From: AWTP1-13 sp033764875
GTDB lineage: Bacteria > Pseudomonadota > Alphaproteobacteria > Rhizobiales > Hyphomicrobiaceae
DNA length: 64,000 nucleotides
NCBI GenBank assembly: GCA_033764875.1
Contig: JANRIO010000011.1
Location: 1-64,000 of the forward strand
Direction of reading: 5' to 3'
The stretch's first letter is position 1; each line of letters starts with the position of its first letter. The position numbers and the translations under genes are program-made. This document shows positions 17,760-25,471 of this stretch, one piece after another. The notes below the pieces were generated by a model that was given only the letters and a program-made list of their open reading frames with translations, made no database searches and had not been told where the DNA came from.

Positions 17760-19220
17760 CTACCCCCTGAACTCCATGGTGCCGTCCTCGAGCCGGCCGA
17801 AGTGCAGGGAGAAGAGGTCGAGGGCGTAGTTCTGGTAGAGGCGCCACGGCCGCTTCGAGCCCTGCTTCGGCATCCGCGCCGCCGCCCGCTGCACGTAGCC
17901 CGAGGTGAAGTCGACCCACGGCTCGGCCGTCACGGTCGGATCGGTGCGCCGCGGCGTGCACTGCCGGTAGCCCTTGCGGTCCATCAGGTTGAGCAGCCGG
18001 CACACGTACTCGCACGTCAGGTCGCACTTGAGCGTCCACGACGCGTTGGTGTAGCCCACCGCGAAGGCGAGGTTGGGCACGTCGGAGTACATCATGCCCT
18101 TGTAGCTCATCAGCTTCGGCAGCTCGACCGGCTTGCCGTCGACGACGATCTCCGCCCCGCCCAGCGGCTGCAGCTCGAGGCCCGTCGCGGTCACGATCAG
18201 GTCGGCGTCGAGGTGCTGTCCGCTCTTGAGCCGGATGCCGGTCTCCTCGAAGGTCTCGATCTCGTCTGTTGCCACCGACACCGAGCCCTTGCGGATCGCC
18301 TTGAACAGGTCGCCGTCGGGCACCAGGCACACCCGCTGGTCCCACGGCTTGTAGCGCGGCGTGAAATGCCGGGCGACGTCGTAGTCGGGCCCCAGCGCCA
18401 TCCTCACCCCGCCCACGATCAACGCCTTGATCTTCTCCGGCTGGCGCTTGCACAGGCGGTAGATGTACATGCCGCGCGCGACGTTCTTCCAGCGCGTGAT
18501 GCCGTAGGCGAGCCGCGCCGGCAGCAGGCGCAGGAGCTTCAGCGCCATCGGGTCTTCCGACGGGCGCACCACCATGTAGGTCGGCGAGCGCTGCAGCATG
18601 GTCACGTGCCGGGCCGTCTCTGCGAGCGCCGGAACCAGCGTCACCGCCGTGGCGCCGGAGCCGATCACCACGACGCGCTTGCCGGCATAGTTGATGTCTT
18701 GCGTCCACGCCTGCGGGTGCACGATCGGTCCCTTGAACCGCGCCTCGCCCGGGAACGCCGGCCGGTAGCCCGCCTCGTACCGGTAGTAGCCCGAGCACAT
18801 GAACAGGAAATTGCAGGTGAACATCGCGCGCGTCTTCGCAGCCCCGTCCGGTCCCTGCTCCGTCTCGACTGTCCAACGCTGCTCCGCCGTCGACCAGGCA
18901 GCCCGCTTCACCCGCGTGTTGAAGCGGATCTTGCGGTCGATGCCGTGCTCGGCGGCCGCCTCCCGCACGTAGCTGAGGATCGATGCGCCGTCGGCGATGG
19001 CCTTGCGCCCCAGCCACGGCTTGAACGCGTAGCCGAGCGTGTACATGTCGGAATCGCAGCGGATGCCGGGATACCGGAACAGGTCCCAGGTGCCGCCGAT
19101 GCTGCCGCGCCCCTCCAGCAGGACGAACGACTTCTGCGGGCAGTGCTTGGCGAGATGATAGCCCGCCCCGATGCCGGACAGGCCCGCGCCCACCACGATC
19201 ACGTCGAAATGCTCAGTCAC
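17760..19220 (-). CDS. Baeyer-Villiger-type flavin monooxygenase (EthA-like)
   Basis: A 486-residue FAD/NADPH enzyme. FAD site VGAGLSGIG (residues about 10-18), the Baeyer-Villiger fingerprint FKGPIVHPQAW (162-172) and NADPH site VVIGSGATAV are present. Length and start closely fit EthA (about 489). It inserts oxygen next to a ketone, giving an ester or lactone. GTG 19220 is preferred: GAGGGA precedes it and VTEHFDVIVVGAG is the usual N-terminus. Divergently transcribed from an SDR-esterase operon, which could supply the ketone and hydrolyse the ester. Confidence 0.88.
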   Translation of the reverse strand: MTEHFDVIVVGAGLSGIGAGYHLAKHCPQKSFVLLEGRGSIGGTWDLFRYPGIRCDSDMYTLGYAFKPWLGRKAIADGASILSYVREAAAEHGIDRKIRFNTRVKRAAWSTAEQRWTVETEQGPDGAAKTRAMFTCNFLFMCSGYYRYEAGYRPAFPGEARFKGPIVHPQAWTQDINYAGKRVVVIGSGATAVTLVPALAETARHVTMLQRSPTYMVVRPSEDPMALKLLRLLPARLAYGITRWKNVARGMYIYRLCKRQPEKIKALIVGGVRMALGPDYDVARHFTPRYKPWDQRVCLVPDGDLFKAIRKGSVSVATDEIETFEETGIRLKSGQHLDADLIVTATGLELQPLGGAEIVVDGKPVELPKLMSYKGMMYSDVPNLAFAVGYTNASWTLKCDLTCEYVCRLLNLMDRKGYRQCTPRRTDPTVTAEPWVDFTSGYVQRAAARMPKQGSKRPWRLYQNYALDLFSLHFGRLEDGTMEFRG

Positions 19221-19346
19221 GCTCGTTCCCTCTCGCGGCATGCGGTCTTTCCGCCGCCCTTGCCCTTTACGTCAAACGTATAGTATCGCCGGGCAGGGAA
19301 GGAAATGCTCAAGGCTCGCTGCACGAGCCCAAGGAGGCCGCGGAAG

Positions 19347-20225
19347 ATGACGCACATCCATGGCGCAGCCGCGCTGGTGACCGGCGCCGCCAACGGCATC
19401 GGCAGGGCGCTGGCCTTGGAGCTGGCGGCCCGCGGCGCCTCCGTCGCCCTCGCCGACCGGGACGAGGCCGGCCTCAAGGCCGCGGCGGAGGAGGTGGCCC
19501 GTGCCCATCCGCGCAAGGTGACGTGGCACCCCGTCGACGTCTCGAGGGCCGCCGACGTCGAGGGCCTCGCCAAGGCCGTCGTCGCCGAGCACCCGGGCCT
19601 CAACATCGTCGTCAACAACGCCGGCGTCGCGCTGTTCGGCCAGTTCCACGAGGTCAGCCAGGCCGACATGGAGTGGCTGATGGGCATCAACTTCTGGGGC
19701 GTGGTCTACGGCTGCCGCGCCTTCCTGCCCCATCTGCAGAGGCAGCCTGCGGCCCACATCGTCAACACCTCGAGCATCTTCGGCATCATCGCGCCGCCTG
19801 GCCAGACCTCCTACGCCGCCGCCAAGTTCGCCGTGCGCGGCTTCTCCGAGGCCCTGCGCCACGAGCTCGCCGTGAGCAAGAGCCCGGTGCGCCTCACCGT
19901 CGTGCATCCGGGCGGCGTCGCCACGCGGATCGCCCGCGAATCCCGCGTCGGCGCCTTCGCCACCGACAACAAGCGCCGCGCCGAGGGCATCGAGCGCTTC
20001 GAGGCCATGGTGCAGACGAGTCCGCAAGACGCGGCGATCCGCATCGCCGAGGGCATCGAGGCCGACGCGCCGCGCGTGCTGATCGGCAAGGATGCGCGCC
20101 GCATGGACCTGCTGCAGCGCTTCAAGCCGGCCACCTACTGGGCAACCATCGCCAAGAGCCTCGAGAGGACGGTTGCCAAGGCGATGGCCAGGAAGGGCGC
20201 GACCACTCCGGCGAGACGGCCATGA
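19347..20225 (+). CDS. Short-chain dehydrogenase/reductase
   Basis: A 292-residue classical SDR. Cofactor loop TGAANGIGRA, NNAGVAL, catalytic Ser in NTSSIFGI and YAAAKFA. The Asp/Arg after strand 2 (LADRDEAG) points to NAD(H) rather than NADP(H), as an inference. It likely oxidises an alcohol to the ketone used by the divergent BVMO. AAGGAGG lies 9 bases before ATG 19347. Its stop overlaps the next gene's ATG (ATGA), so the two are translationally coupled. Confidence 0.88.
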   Translation: MTHIHGAAALVTGAANGIGRALALELAARGASVALADRDEAGLKAAAEEVARAHPRKVTWHPVDVSRAADVEGLAKAVVAEHPGLNIVVNNAGVALFGQFHEVSQADMEWLMGINFWGVVYGCRAFLPHLQRQPAAHIVNTSSIFGIIAPPGQTSYAAAKFAVRGFSEALRHELAVSKSPVRLTVVHPGGVATRIARESRVGAFATDNKRRAEGIERFEAMVQTSPQDAAIRIAEGIEADAPRVLIGKDARRMDLLQRFKPATYWATIAKSLERTVAKAMARKGATTPARRP

Positions 20226-21136
20226 GCTGGCAGGCCTGGGCGCTGGGCGCCGCCTTCCGCGTCTTCCTCAAGCGCCAGTCGGACAAACCGCTCAACCTGC
20301 CGCTGCTGCGCGCCTCCATGCGCAATCCGCCGCGCCGCGCCCTGCGCATCCCCGAGGACATCTCCGTCACGCCGCACCGCACCGAGAGCGGCCTCGACTT
20401 CGAGGTGGTCGACCGCAAGCACGCGTCCCAGCCTACGCCTGCCGCGCTCGTCCTCTATCTGCACGGCGGCGGCTACTTCTACGGCTCGCCGCGCACCCAT
20501 CGCCAAGCCCTGATCGGCATGGCCAGGGCCGTCGCCGCGCCGGTCTGGGGGCTCGACTATCGCCTGGCGCCCGAGCATCCCTTCCCGGCCGCGGTCGAGG
20601 ACGCGGTGGCTGCCTATCGCTGGCTGGCGGCCGCCTACCCGCACGCGCGCATTCTGCTGGCGGGCGATTCCGCCGGCGGCGGCCTTGCCATCGTGACCGC
20701 GCTCGAGGTGGTTGCAGCGGGCCTTCCTCCGCCCGCCGGCATCGTCGCATTTTCGCCCTGGACGGACCTCGCCGCCACCGGCGCCTCCGTCGACACCAAC
20801 GCCCGCTCCTGCGCCATGTTCAGGCCCGACGGCCTGCGCCGGGCGGCCGACGTCTATCTCGCCGGCCACGATCCGCGCGATCCCCGCGCCTCCCCCCTCT
20901 ACGGCGATCTGGCCGCCCTGCCGCCCATGCTGCTGTTTGCCAGCCGCCACGAGCTCTTGGCTGACGACACGCTGCGCCTCGTCGACAGGGCCAAGGCCGC
21001 CGGCGTCGCCGTCGAGCTCGTGCTGCGCGACCGCCTGCTGCACGTCTGGCCGATCTTCGTGCACCTGCTGCCGGAGGCGCGCGAGGCCATGCACGACGTC
21101 ACGGCCTTCGCGCGACGCATCGGCCTGCGCGCCTGA
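20222..21136 (+). CDS. Hormone-sensitive-lipase-family esterase
   Basis: A 304-residue alpha/beta hydrolase with oxyanion motif HGGGYFYGS (81-89) and nucleophile GDSAGGG (148-154), the family IV signature. The acid residue is in the ASRHELLADD region and the catalytic His in LLHVWP. Cytoplasmic. Translationally coupled to the SDR. Beside a BVMO, the natural role is hydrolysis of the ester or lactone formed from a ketone; this pairing is well known in ketone-degrading bacteria. Confidence 0.87.
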   Translation: MSWQAWALGAAFRVFLKRQSDKPLNLPLLRASMRNPPRRALRIPEDISVTPHRTESGLDFEVVDRKHASQPTPAALVLYLHGGGYFYGSPRTHRQALIGMARAVAAPVWGLDYRLAPEHPFPAAVEDAVAAYRWLAAAYPHARILLAGDSAGGGLAIVTALEVVAAGLPPPAGIVAFSPWTDLAATGASVDTNARSCAMFRPDGLRRAADVYLAGHDPRDPRASPLYGDLAALPPMLLFASRHELLADDTLRLVDRAKAAGVAVELVLRDRLLHVWPIFVHLLPEAREAMHDVTAFARRIGLRA

Positions 21137-21236
21137 CGGTCTCACGTCGCGGCTGCCGTGACGGGTTGCGGGACGGCGTGCCGAGCGCTTAGTCTCGCCT
21201 CACGCCAACGAAACGCCTCAGGGATGGAGACGCACG

Positions 21237-22277
21237 ATGAAGCTAGGCCTGCTCATGGGCTATTCCGGCCGCAAGATCAATCTGCCGCTGGACGCCATCC
21301 GGCACGCGGAGAGGATCGGCTACGACAGCGTCTGGACGGCCGAGGCCTACGGCAACGACGCCGTCACGGCCGCCACCTGGATCCTCGCCCACACCAAGAC
21401 CATCAAGGTCGGCACCTCCATCATGCAGATGCCGGCGCGCACGCCCGCCATGGCCGCCATGACGGCGATGTCGCTGGCGCAGCTGTCCGGCGACCGCTTC
21501 ATCATCGGCGTCGGCGCCTCGGGTCCGCAGGTGGTGGAGGGCTGGCACGGCGTGCCCTATGGCAAGCCCGTCACGCGCCTCAAGGAATACGTCCAGATCA
21601 TGCGCAAGATCTTCGAGCGCCAGGACGCCCTCTCCTTCGACGGCAAGGAGTACCAGATCCCCTATCGCGGCCCCGGCTCCACCGGCCTCGGCAAGCCCTT
21701 GAAGAGCATCGTCCACGTCGACAAGCCGATCCCGATCTACGCCGCCACCCTGACGCCCGCCGGCGTCGCCGCCGCCGCGGAGGTGGCCGACGGCTTCTTC
21801 CCCGTCTGGATGGACCCCGAGCAGTACAAGGTCTTCGCCGAGCCCATCGAGAAGGGCTTCGCCGCCGCCGGCGGGGGCAAGTCGCTCGACAGCTTCGCCA
21901 TCTGCCCGTTCGTGACCGCCGTGATGGGCGACGACGTCGCCCAGTGCATGGCCCCGATCAAGGCCAGCATGGCGCTCTACATCGGCGGCATGGGCGCCAA
22001 GGGCAAGAACTTCTACACCGACTACGCGACCAGGCTCGGCTTCGGCGAGGCCGCGGCCAAGATCCAGGACCTCTATCTGGCCGGAAGGAAGGACGAGGCC
22101 ACGGCCCTGGTGCCCGACGCGCTCGTCGACGCCTGCCACCTCGTGGGGCCGGCGGCGCGCATCAAGGAGCGCACCCAGCGCTGGATCGCGGCCGGCAAGA
22201 GCAAGCACGTGCATTCCATGCTGGTCCGCTCCGACGACCCCAAGCTCCTCGAGCTGCTGGCCAAGGAGATGCTGTAG
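21237..22277 (+). CDS. LLM-class (luciferase-like) flavin/F420-dependent oxidoreductase
   Basis: A 346-residue TIM-barrel protein starting MKLGLLMGYSG, with DSVWTAEAYGNDA, VGTSIMQMPARTPAM, GVGASGPQVVEGWHG and YAATLTPAGV..ADG typical of the bacterial LLM family related to F420-dependent enzymes (MER/FGD-like). Relatives occur with BVMOs and acyl-CoA genes in steroid or alicyclic catabolism clusters. Whether F420 or FMN is used cannot be told. Same strand as the SDR-esterase pair, 100 bases downstream. Confidence 0.83.
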   Translation: MKLGLLMGYSGRKINLPLDAIRHAERIGYDSVWTAEAYGNDAVTAATWILAHTKTIKVGTSIMQMPARTPAMAAMTAMSLAQLSGDRFIIGVGASGPQVVEGWHGVPYGKPVTRLKEYVQIMRKIFERQDALSFDGKEYQIPYRGPGSTGLGKPLKSIVHVDKPIPIYAATLTPAGVAAAAEVADGFFPVWMDPEQYKVFAEPIEKGFAAAGGGKSLDSFAICPFVTAVMGDDVAQCMAPIKASMALYIGGMGAKGKNFYTDYATRLGFGEAAAKIQDLYLAGRKDEATALVPDALVDACHLVGPAARIKERTQRWIAAGKSKHVHSMLVRSDDPKLLELLAKEML

Positions 22278-22359
22278 GCTCCAGGCGCCTCACCCAGCTC
22301 CGAGCGGCAGCAATGCCGCTTCGGGGCGCCTCCCAATGCCAGGCTCCGCCCTCTCCGCC

Positions 22360-22469
22360 TGCGCTCCCGCCCGAGCGGCAGCGAGCGCCAGGATCTTCCC
22401 CGGTGGCGATGGTGCGAGGCGTGCAAGGGTCCCGGATCGTCGTGCTGGCGCACGCCGTCCGGGAAGGCA
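22360..22469 (+). repeat. Dispersed 110-bp element, copy 4
   Basis: Exactly 110 bases; left end TGCGCTCCCGC is diverged, right end CCGGGAAGGCA intact. Internal CGTCGTGC-TGGC-GCACGCCG stem has one mismatch. Preceded by the flank with CTCCCAATGCCAGGC. Confidence 0.8.
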
Positions 22470-22561
22470 TCCCAGGGGGCGTGCAGTCGCGGCTGTCACG
22501 GAGCCCGCGATGCGTCTCCATCCGGGAGCGCCTCCCAATTCCAGGCACCGCCCTCTCCGCC

Positions 22562-22671
22562 TGCGTTCCCGGCCGATCGGCAGCGAGAGCCGGGATCCTT
22601 CCCGGTGGCGAAGGAGCGTGGCATGTGAAGATCCCGGATCGGCGTGCTGGCCCACGTCGTCGGGGACGGCA
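22562..22671 (+). repeat. Dispersed 110-bp element, copy 5
   Basis: Exactly 110 bases, ends TGCGTTCCCGG and CGGGGACGGCA. It repeats copy 4 at a spacing of 202 bases, with the flank CTCCCAATTCCAGGC in front. Confidence 0.8.
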
Positions 22672-22942
22672 TTCGGCACCCATGCGGTGTGCGCCTCCTG
22701 CTCCTGCGCATCCGGCCGGCGCTGACGCCGGCCGGATGTTGCGCTCCCGTGCGACGCCCGCGGCGCGGCGCCTGGCGGATTGGCGGAGGAGGTCCCGGCG
22801 TGCGGTGCGATTCCGGTTGTCATTGATTGGTCATGCGGGGCTTGCTGGCGTCAATCGCGATCCGGTACAGATGGTTTCGTTGAATGGAATGCCCGGAGAA
22901 AATGGTCCTTGGCCGATCCGGCGCGGGATTGGGGAGCAACGT

Positions 22943-23782
22943 ATGCAGAAGAGAAGCCGTGCGCCGCGCGCCGCTCGCTCGCAGGCCCAGCTGAAGGACG
23001 CCAGCCGCCGCGCCCGCCCGGCCGTCGAGCGCACGCTGCTGCTCTTGGAGTCGCTGGCCCGCTCCGGCAAGCCGAGCGCCCTGAAGGAGCTGTCGCTCAT
23101 GCGCGATATTCCCCAGACGACGGCGTTCCGCCTCTGCCAGCGGCTGGAGGAGCAGGGCTTCCTGGCGCGCGAGCACACGAGCCGCCGCTACACCATCGGC
23201 GTCCGCCTGATGCGGCTCGGCCTCGACATCGTGCGTGCGAGCGGGCCCTCGCTGCTGCGCAACAAGATCCTGTCGGAGGTGGTCGCGGCGATCGGGGAGA
23301 CCTGCAACCTCACCGTCCCCTTCGGCCACGAGGTGCTCTATCTCGACCGGGTCGAGACGGCCTGGCCCTTGCGTCTCGTGCTGGAGCCCGGCTCGCGCGT
23401 GCCCCTGCACTGCACGGCGAGCGGCAAGCTGTTCCTGGCCAGCATGTCCGACGAGATGCGCGAGACCATGCTGGCGAGCCTGACGCTGACTGAGAGCACG
23501 CCCAGGACCATCGTCGCCGTCCCCGCGCTGCGCCGCGAGCTCGCCCGCATCAGGAAGCGGGGCTATGCCATCGACAACGAGGAGTTTCTCGCCGGTCTCG
23601 TCGCCATCGCCGTGCCGGTGAAGGATGCGCAGGAGCGCACCTTCGCCGCGGTCGCCTGCCACGCCCCGCTGGCGCGCATCGACCTCGACGGTCTCGTCCG
23701 CGCCATGCCGCGCCTGCAGCAGGCCGCCCGCAAGATCGCCCGCACCTTCGACGCCACCGCCGAGGACCGCGCCGAGGCCTAG
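22943..23782 (+). CDS. IclR-family transcriptional regulator
   Basis: A 279-residue regulator: N-terminal winged helix-turn-helix (about 30-90, with ALKELSLMRDIPQTTAFRL) and C-terminal effector domain with LEPGSRVPLHCTASGKLFLA and GYAIDNEEFLAGLVAIAVPV, diagnostic of IclR. It probably controls the adjacent catabolic genes in response to an aromatic or alicyclic acid. Start ATG 22943 with GGGGAG upstream; the frame runs open far upstream only because of the repeats. Confidence 0.9.
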   Translation: MQKRSRAPRAARSQAQLKDASRRARPAVERTLLLLESLARSGKPSALKELSLMRDIPQTTAFRLCQRLEEQGFLAREHTSRRYTIGVRLMRLGLDIVRASGPSLLRNKILSEVVAAIGETCNLTVPFGHEVLYLDRVETAWPLRLVLEPGSRVPLHCTASGKLFLASMSDEMRETMLASLTLTESTPRTIVAVPALRRELARIRKRGYAIDNEEFLAGLVAIAVPVKDAQERTFAAVACHAPLARIDLDGLVRAMPRLQQAARKIARTFDATAEDRAEA

Positions 23783-23791
23783 GGTCCGGAC

Positions 23792-24040
23792 TCAATTGAG
23801 CCACCAGATTAGGGCGGCGGCGATGAGGGTACCTGCGAGGAAGTTGCGCGCGAGCTTGTCATAGCGGGTGGCGATGCGTCGATAGTCCTTCAAGCGGCAG
23901 AACATGCGTTCGACGAGATTTCTCTGCCGGTACGCCCGCGCGTCATGGGGGATGGGCACTTTTCGACTTGCCGTCGAAGGGATGACGGCTGTGGTTTGCT
24001 GAGCCGCGAGCAAGTCGCGCAGACTATTGGCGGGCCACTC
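23792..24040 (-). pseudogene. IS5-family transposase, 3' remnant
   Basis: About 80 codons matching the end of IS5-type DDE transposases: AVIPSTASRKVPIP, then RQRNLVERMFCRLKDYRRIATRYDKL containing the final catalytic Glu, and a hydrophobic tail. The N-terminal two thirds are missing. Upstream the frame runs straight into dispersed-repeat sequence (copy at 24097), so the element has been truncated there. The stop lies 10 bases past the IclR gene stop. Confidence 0.85.
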
Positions 24041-24096
24041 TCCGCACACCGTCCCGGCCGAAGCGCCTTCCAATCCCAGCCACCTCCCTCTCCGCC

Positions 24097-24206
24097 TGCC
24101 TTCCCGGCCGAGCGGCAGTGAGAGCCGGGATCTTTCCCGGTTGCAATAGACCGCGGCGGGTAAGGATCCCGGATCGTCGTGCTCGCGCACGACGTCCGGG
24201 AAGGCA
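24097..24206 (+). repeat. Dispersed 110-bp element, copy 6
   Basis: Perfect TGCCTTCCCGG/CCGGGAAGGCA ends; nearly identical to copy 3, including TTGCAATAGACCGCGGCG in the middle. Confidence 0.85.
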
Positions 24207-24306
24207 TGTGGAGAGGGGCGTGCGCTCGCGGCGGCCGTCAGTGATGGAGCGAAGGTGCGCCTGACAGCAGACGTCTTGCCGGCGGCAGGCCACCTCCCTC
24301 ACCGCG

Positions 24307-24416
24307 TGCCTTCCCGGCCGAGCGGCAGCGAGAGCCGGGATCTTTCCCGGTGGCGAAAGAACGCGGCGGGTGAAGATCCCGGATCGCCGTGCTCGCGCAC
24401 GCCGTCCGGGAAGGCA
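24307..24416 (+). repeat. Dispersed 110-bp element, copy 7
   Basis: Perfect inverted ends. Lies 210 bases from copy 6; both plus the spacer mirror the array at 1051-1364. Confidence 0.85.
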
Positions 24417-24544
24417 CGTGGAGAGGGCGTGCCCTCGCGGCGGCCGTGGGCCCGCGGAGGCCTCTCGACCCGGGCGTCTGCCACGGCCCAGAGGATGCAT
24501 CCCTGTCGGGGGCCTTCCCAATTCCAGGCTCCGCCCTCTCCACA

Positions 24545-24653
24545 TGCGTTCCCGGCCGAGCGGCAGCGAGAGCCGGGATCCTTCCCGGTGGCGAAAGAGC
24601 GCGGCGCGCGAGGCGCCCGCATCGCCGTGCGCGCGCGCCGTCCGGGATGGCGT
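24545..24653 (+). repeat. Dispersed 110-bp element, copy 8 (right end degenerate)
   Basis: Left end TGCGTTCCCGG; right end decayed (CCGGGATGGCG), and the GATCCCGGATC block is replaced by GCGCCCGCATC. Confidence 0.75.
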
Positions 24654-24768
24654 CCGGAAGCGGAGCGAGGCCCGACCGCCTCGCCGGTCCTTGCCGAAGC
24701 GGCCGGGCACTTGCTCCGCCGCCCGTCACGCCGTAACGCTGCGTGAGCGGATCAGGGAGGCGGAAGGC

Positions 24769-25359
24769 ATGGCAGGCGCGGCGGCCGGCATCATCTTTGC
24801 GATCGGGCTCGTGGTTGCGGGCCTGCTGGTGGCGCTTCTGCTGGCCACGCTCGTGTGGCCGCCGTTGCGCATCTGGCCGACGCCGGGCGAGCGGAGCTGG
24901 CAGAGCTTCGTGTTCTGGCCGCTGTTCCGCGGCCTCAACGGGCTCGCCGTCCTTTCCGCCGTGACGACCTGGCCGGGTGGCGCTGTGGGGTTGCCCGTCT
25001 GGCTGCGCGGCCTCGCGGCGCTGCTGCTGGCGGCCTCCGTCGCCGTCTTCGTCTACGCCTTCCGCGTGCTCGGCCGCGACAACAGCTACGGCGCCACCGA
25101 GGGCCTGGTGACGGCCGGCATCTACCAGTGGTCGCGCAACCCGCAGAACGCCATGCTGATCCTGGTCTACGCCGCGCTCGCCGTCGCCGCCGACAGCGGC
25201 CCCACCTACGTCCTGGCGGGCGCTACCGTGCTCGTCTACTGGCTGATGGTCCTGCTCGAGGAGCCCTGGCTCGCGGCGAAGTACGGTGTGGCCTACGAGG
25301 CCTATTGCGCGTCCGTGCCGCGCCTCTTCAACTGGCGGCGGCTGCTGGGGAGCAGGTGA
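24769..25359 (+). CDS. Membrane methyltransferase, ICMT/PEMT-like
   Basis: A 196-residue integral membrane protein with four or five hydrophobic segments. The C-terminal GIYQWSRNPQNAMLILVYAALA and EEPWLAAKYGVAYEAYCASVPR are the conserved SAM-binding signature of isoprenylcysteine carboxyl methyltransferase-like and phospholipid methyltransferase enzymes. Bacterial members methylate lipids or unknown small substrates. ATG 24769 has AGGGAGG nine bases upstream. Confidence 0.8.
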   Translation: MAGAAAGIIFAIGLVVAGLLVALLLATLVWPPLRIWPTPGERSWQSFVFWPLFRGLNGLAVLSAVTTWPGGAVGLPVWLRGLAALLLAASVAVFVYAFRVLGRDNSYGATEGLVTAGIYQWSRNPQNAMLILVYAALAVAADSGPTYVLAGATVLVYWLMVLLEEPWLAAKYGVAYEAYCASVPRLFNWRRLLGSR

Positions 25360-25414
25360 GGTCCCGCTGCCGGGCAGTGCGCGCGCCGCAGCGTCGCTCG
25401 ACGCGAGAGGGGAA

Positions 25415-25434
25415 CGGGCCGCTTGCGCGGCCCG
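25415..25434. terminator. Bidirectional terminator hairpin
   Basis: CGGGCCGC-TTGC-GCGGCCCG, perfect 8-bp stem, between the convergent methyltransferase and xsc genes. Confidence 0.65.
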
Positions 25435-25471
25435 TCGATTGCATTCGGCCTCCGCGATCTCGCCCCGGCGC

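Larger units (their letters stand above)
22278..22942. other. Intergenic region with two dispersed elements, upstream of the IclR gene
   Basis: About 665 bases. Two 110-bp elements with their conserved left flanks fill 22310-22671; the remainder (22672-22942) presumably holds the IclR promoter. No gene is seen. Confidence 0.6.
24041..24768. repeat. Repeat cluster: three dispersed elements with spacers
   Basis: About 730 bases. Cores at 24097, 24307 and 24545. The spacer between the first two (24207-24306, with GTCAGTGATGGAGCGAAGG) is the reverse complement of the 1161-1259 spacer. A left-flank module (CCTTCCCAATTCCAGGC) precedes the third. No gene is seen. Confidence 0.8.

Noticed and set aside
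22162..22683. Apparent small proteins within the repeat clusters (also near 1100, 10100, 24100 and 24500)
   Set aside because: Their similar translations arise from the nucleotide repeats themselves; frames and strands differ among copies and no ribosome binding sites are present.
23792..24040. Active insertion sequence
   Set aside because: Only the 3' third of the transposase is present and the 5' side is repeat sequence; no paired inverted ends were found.
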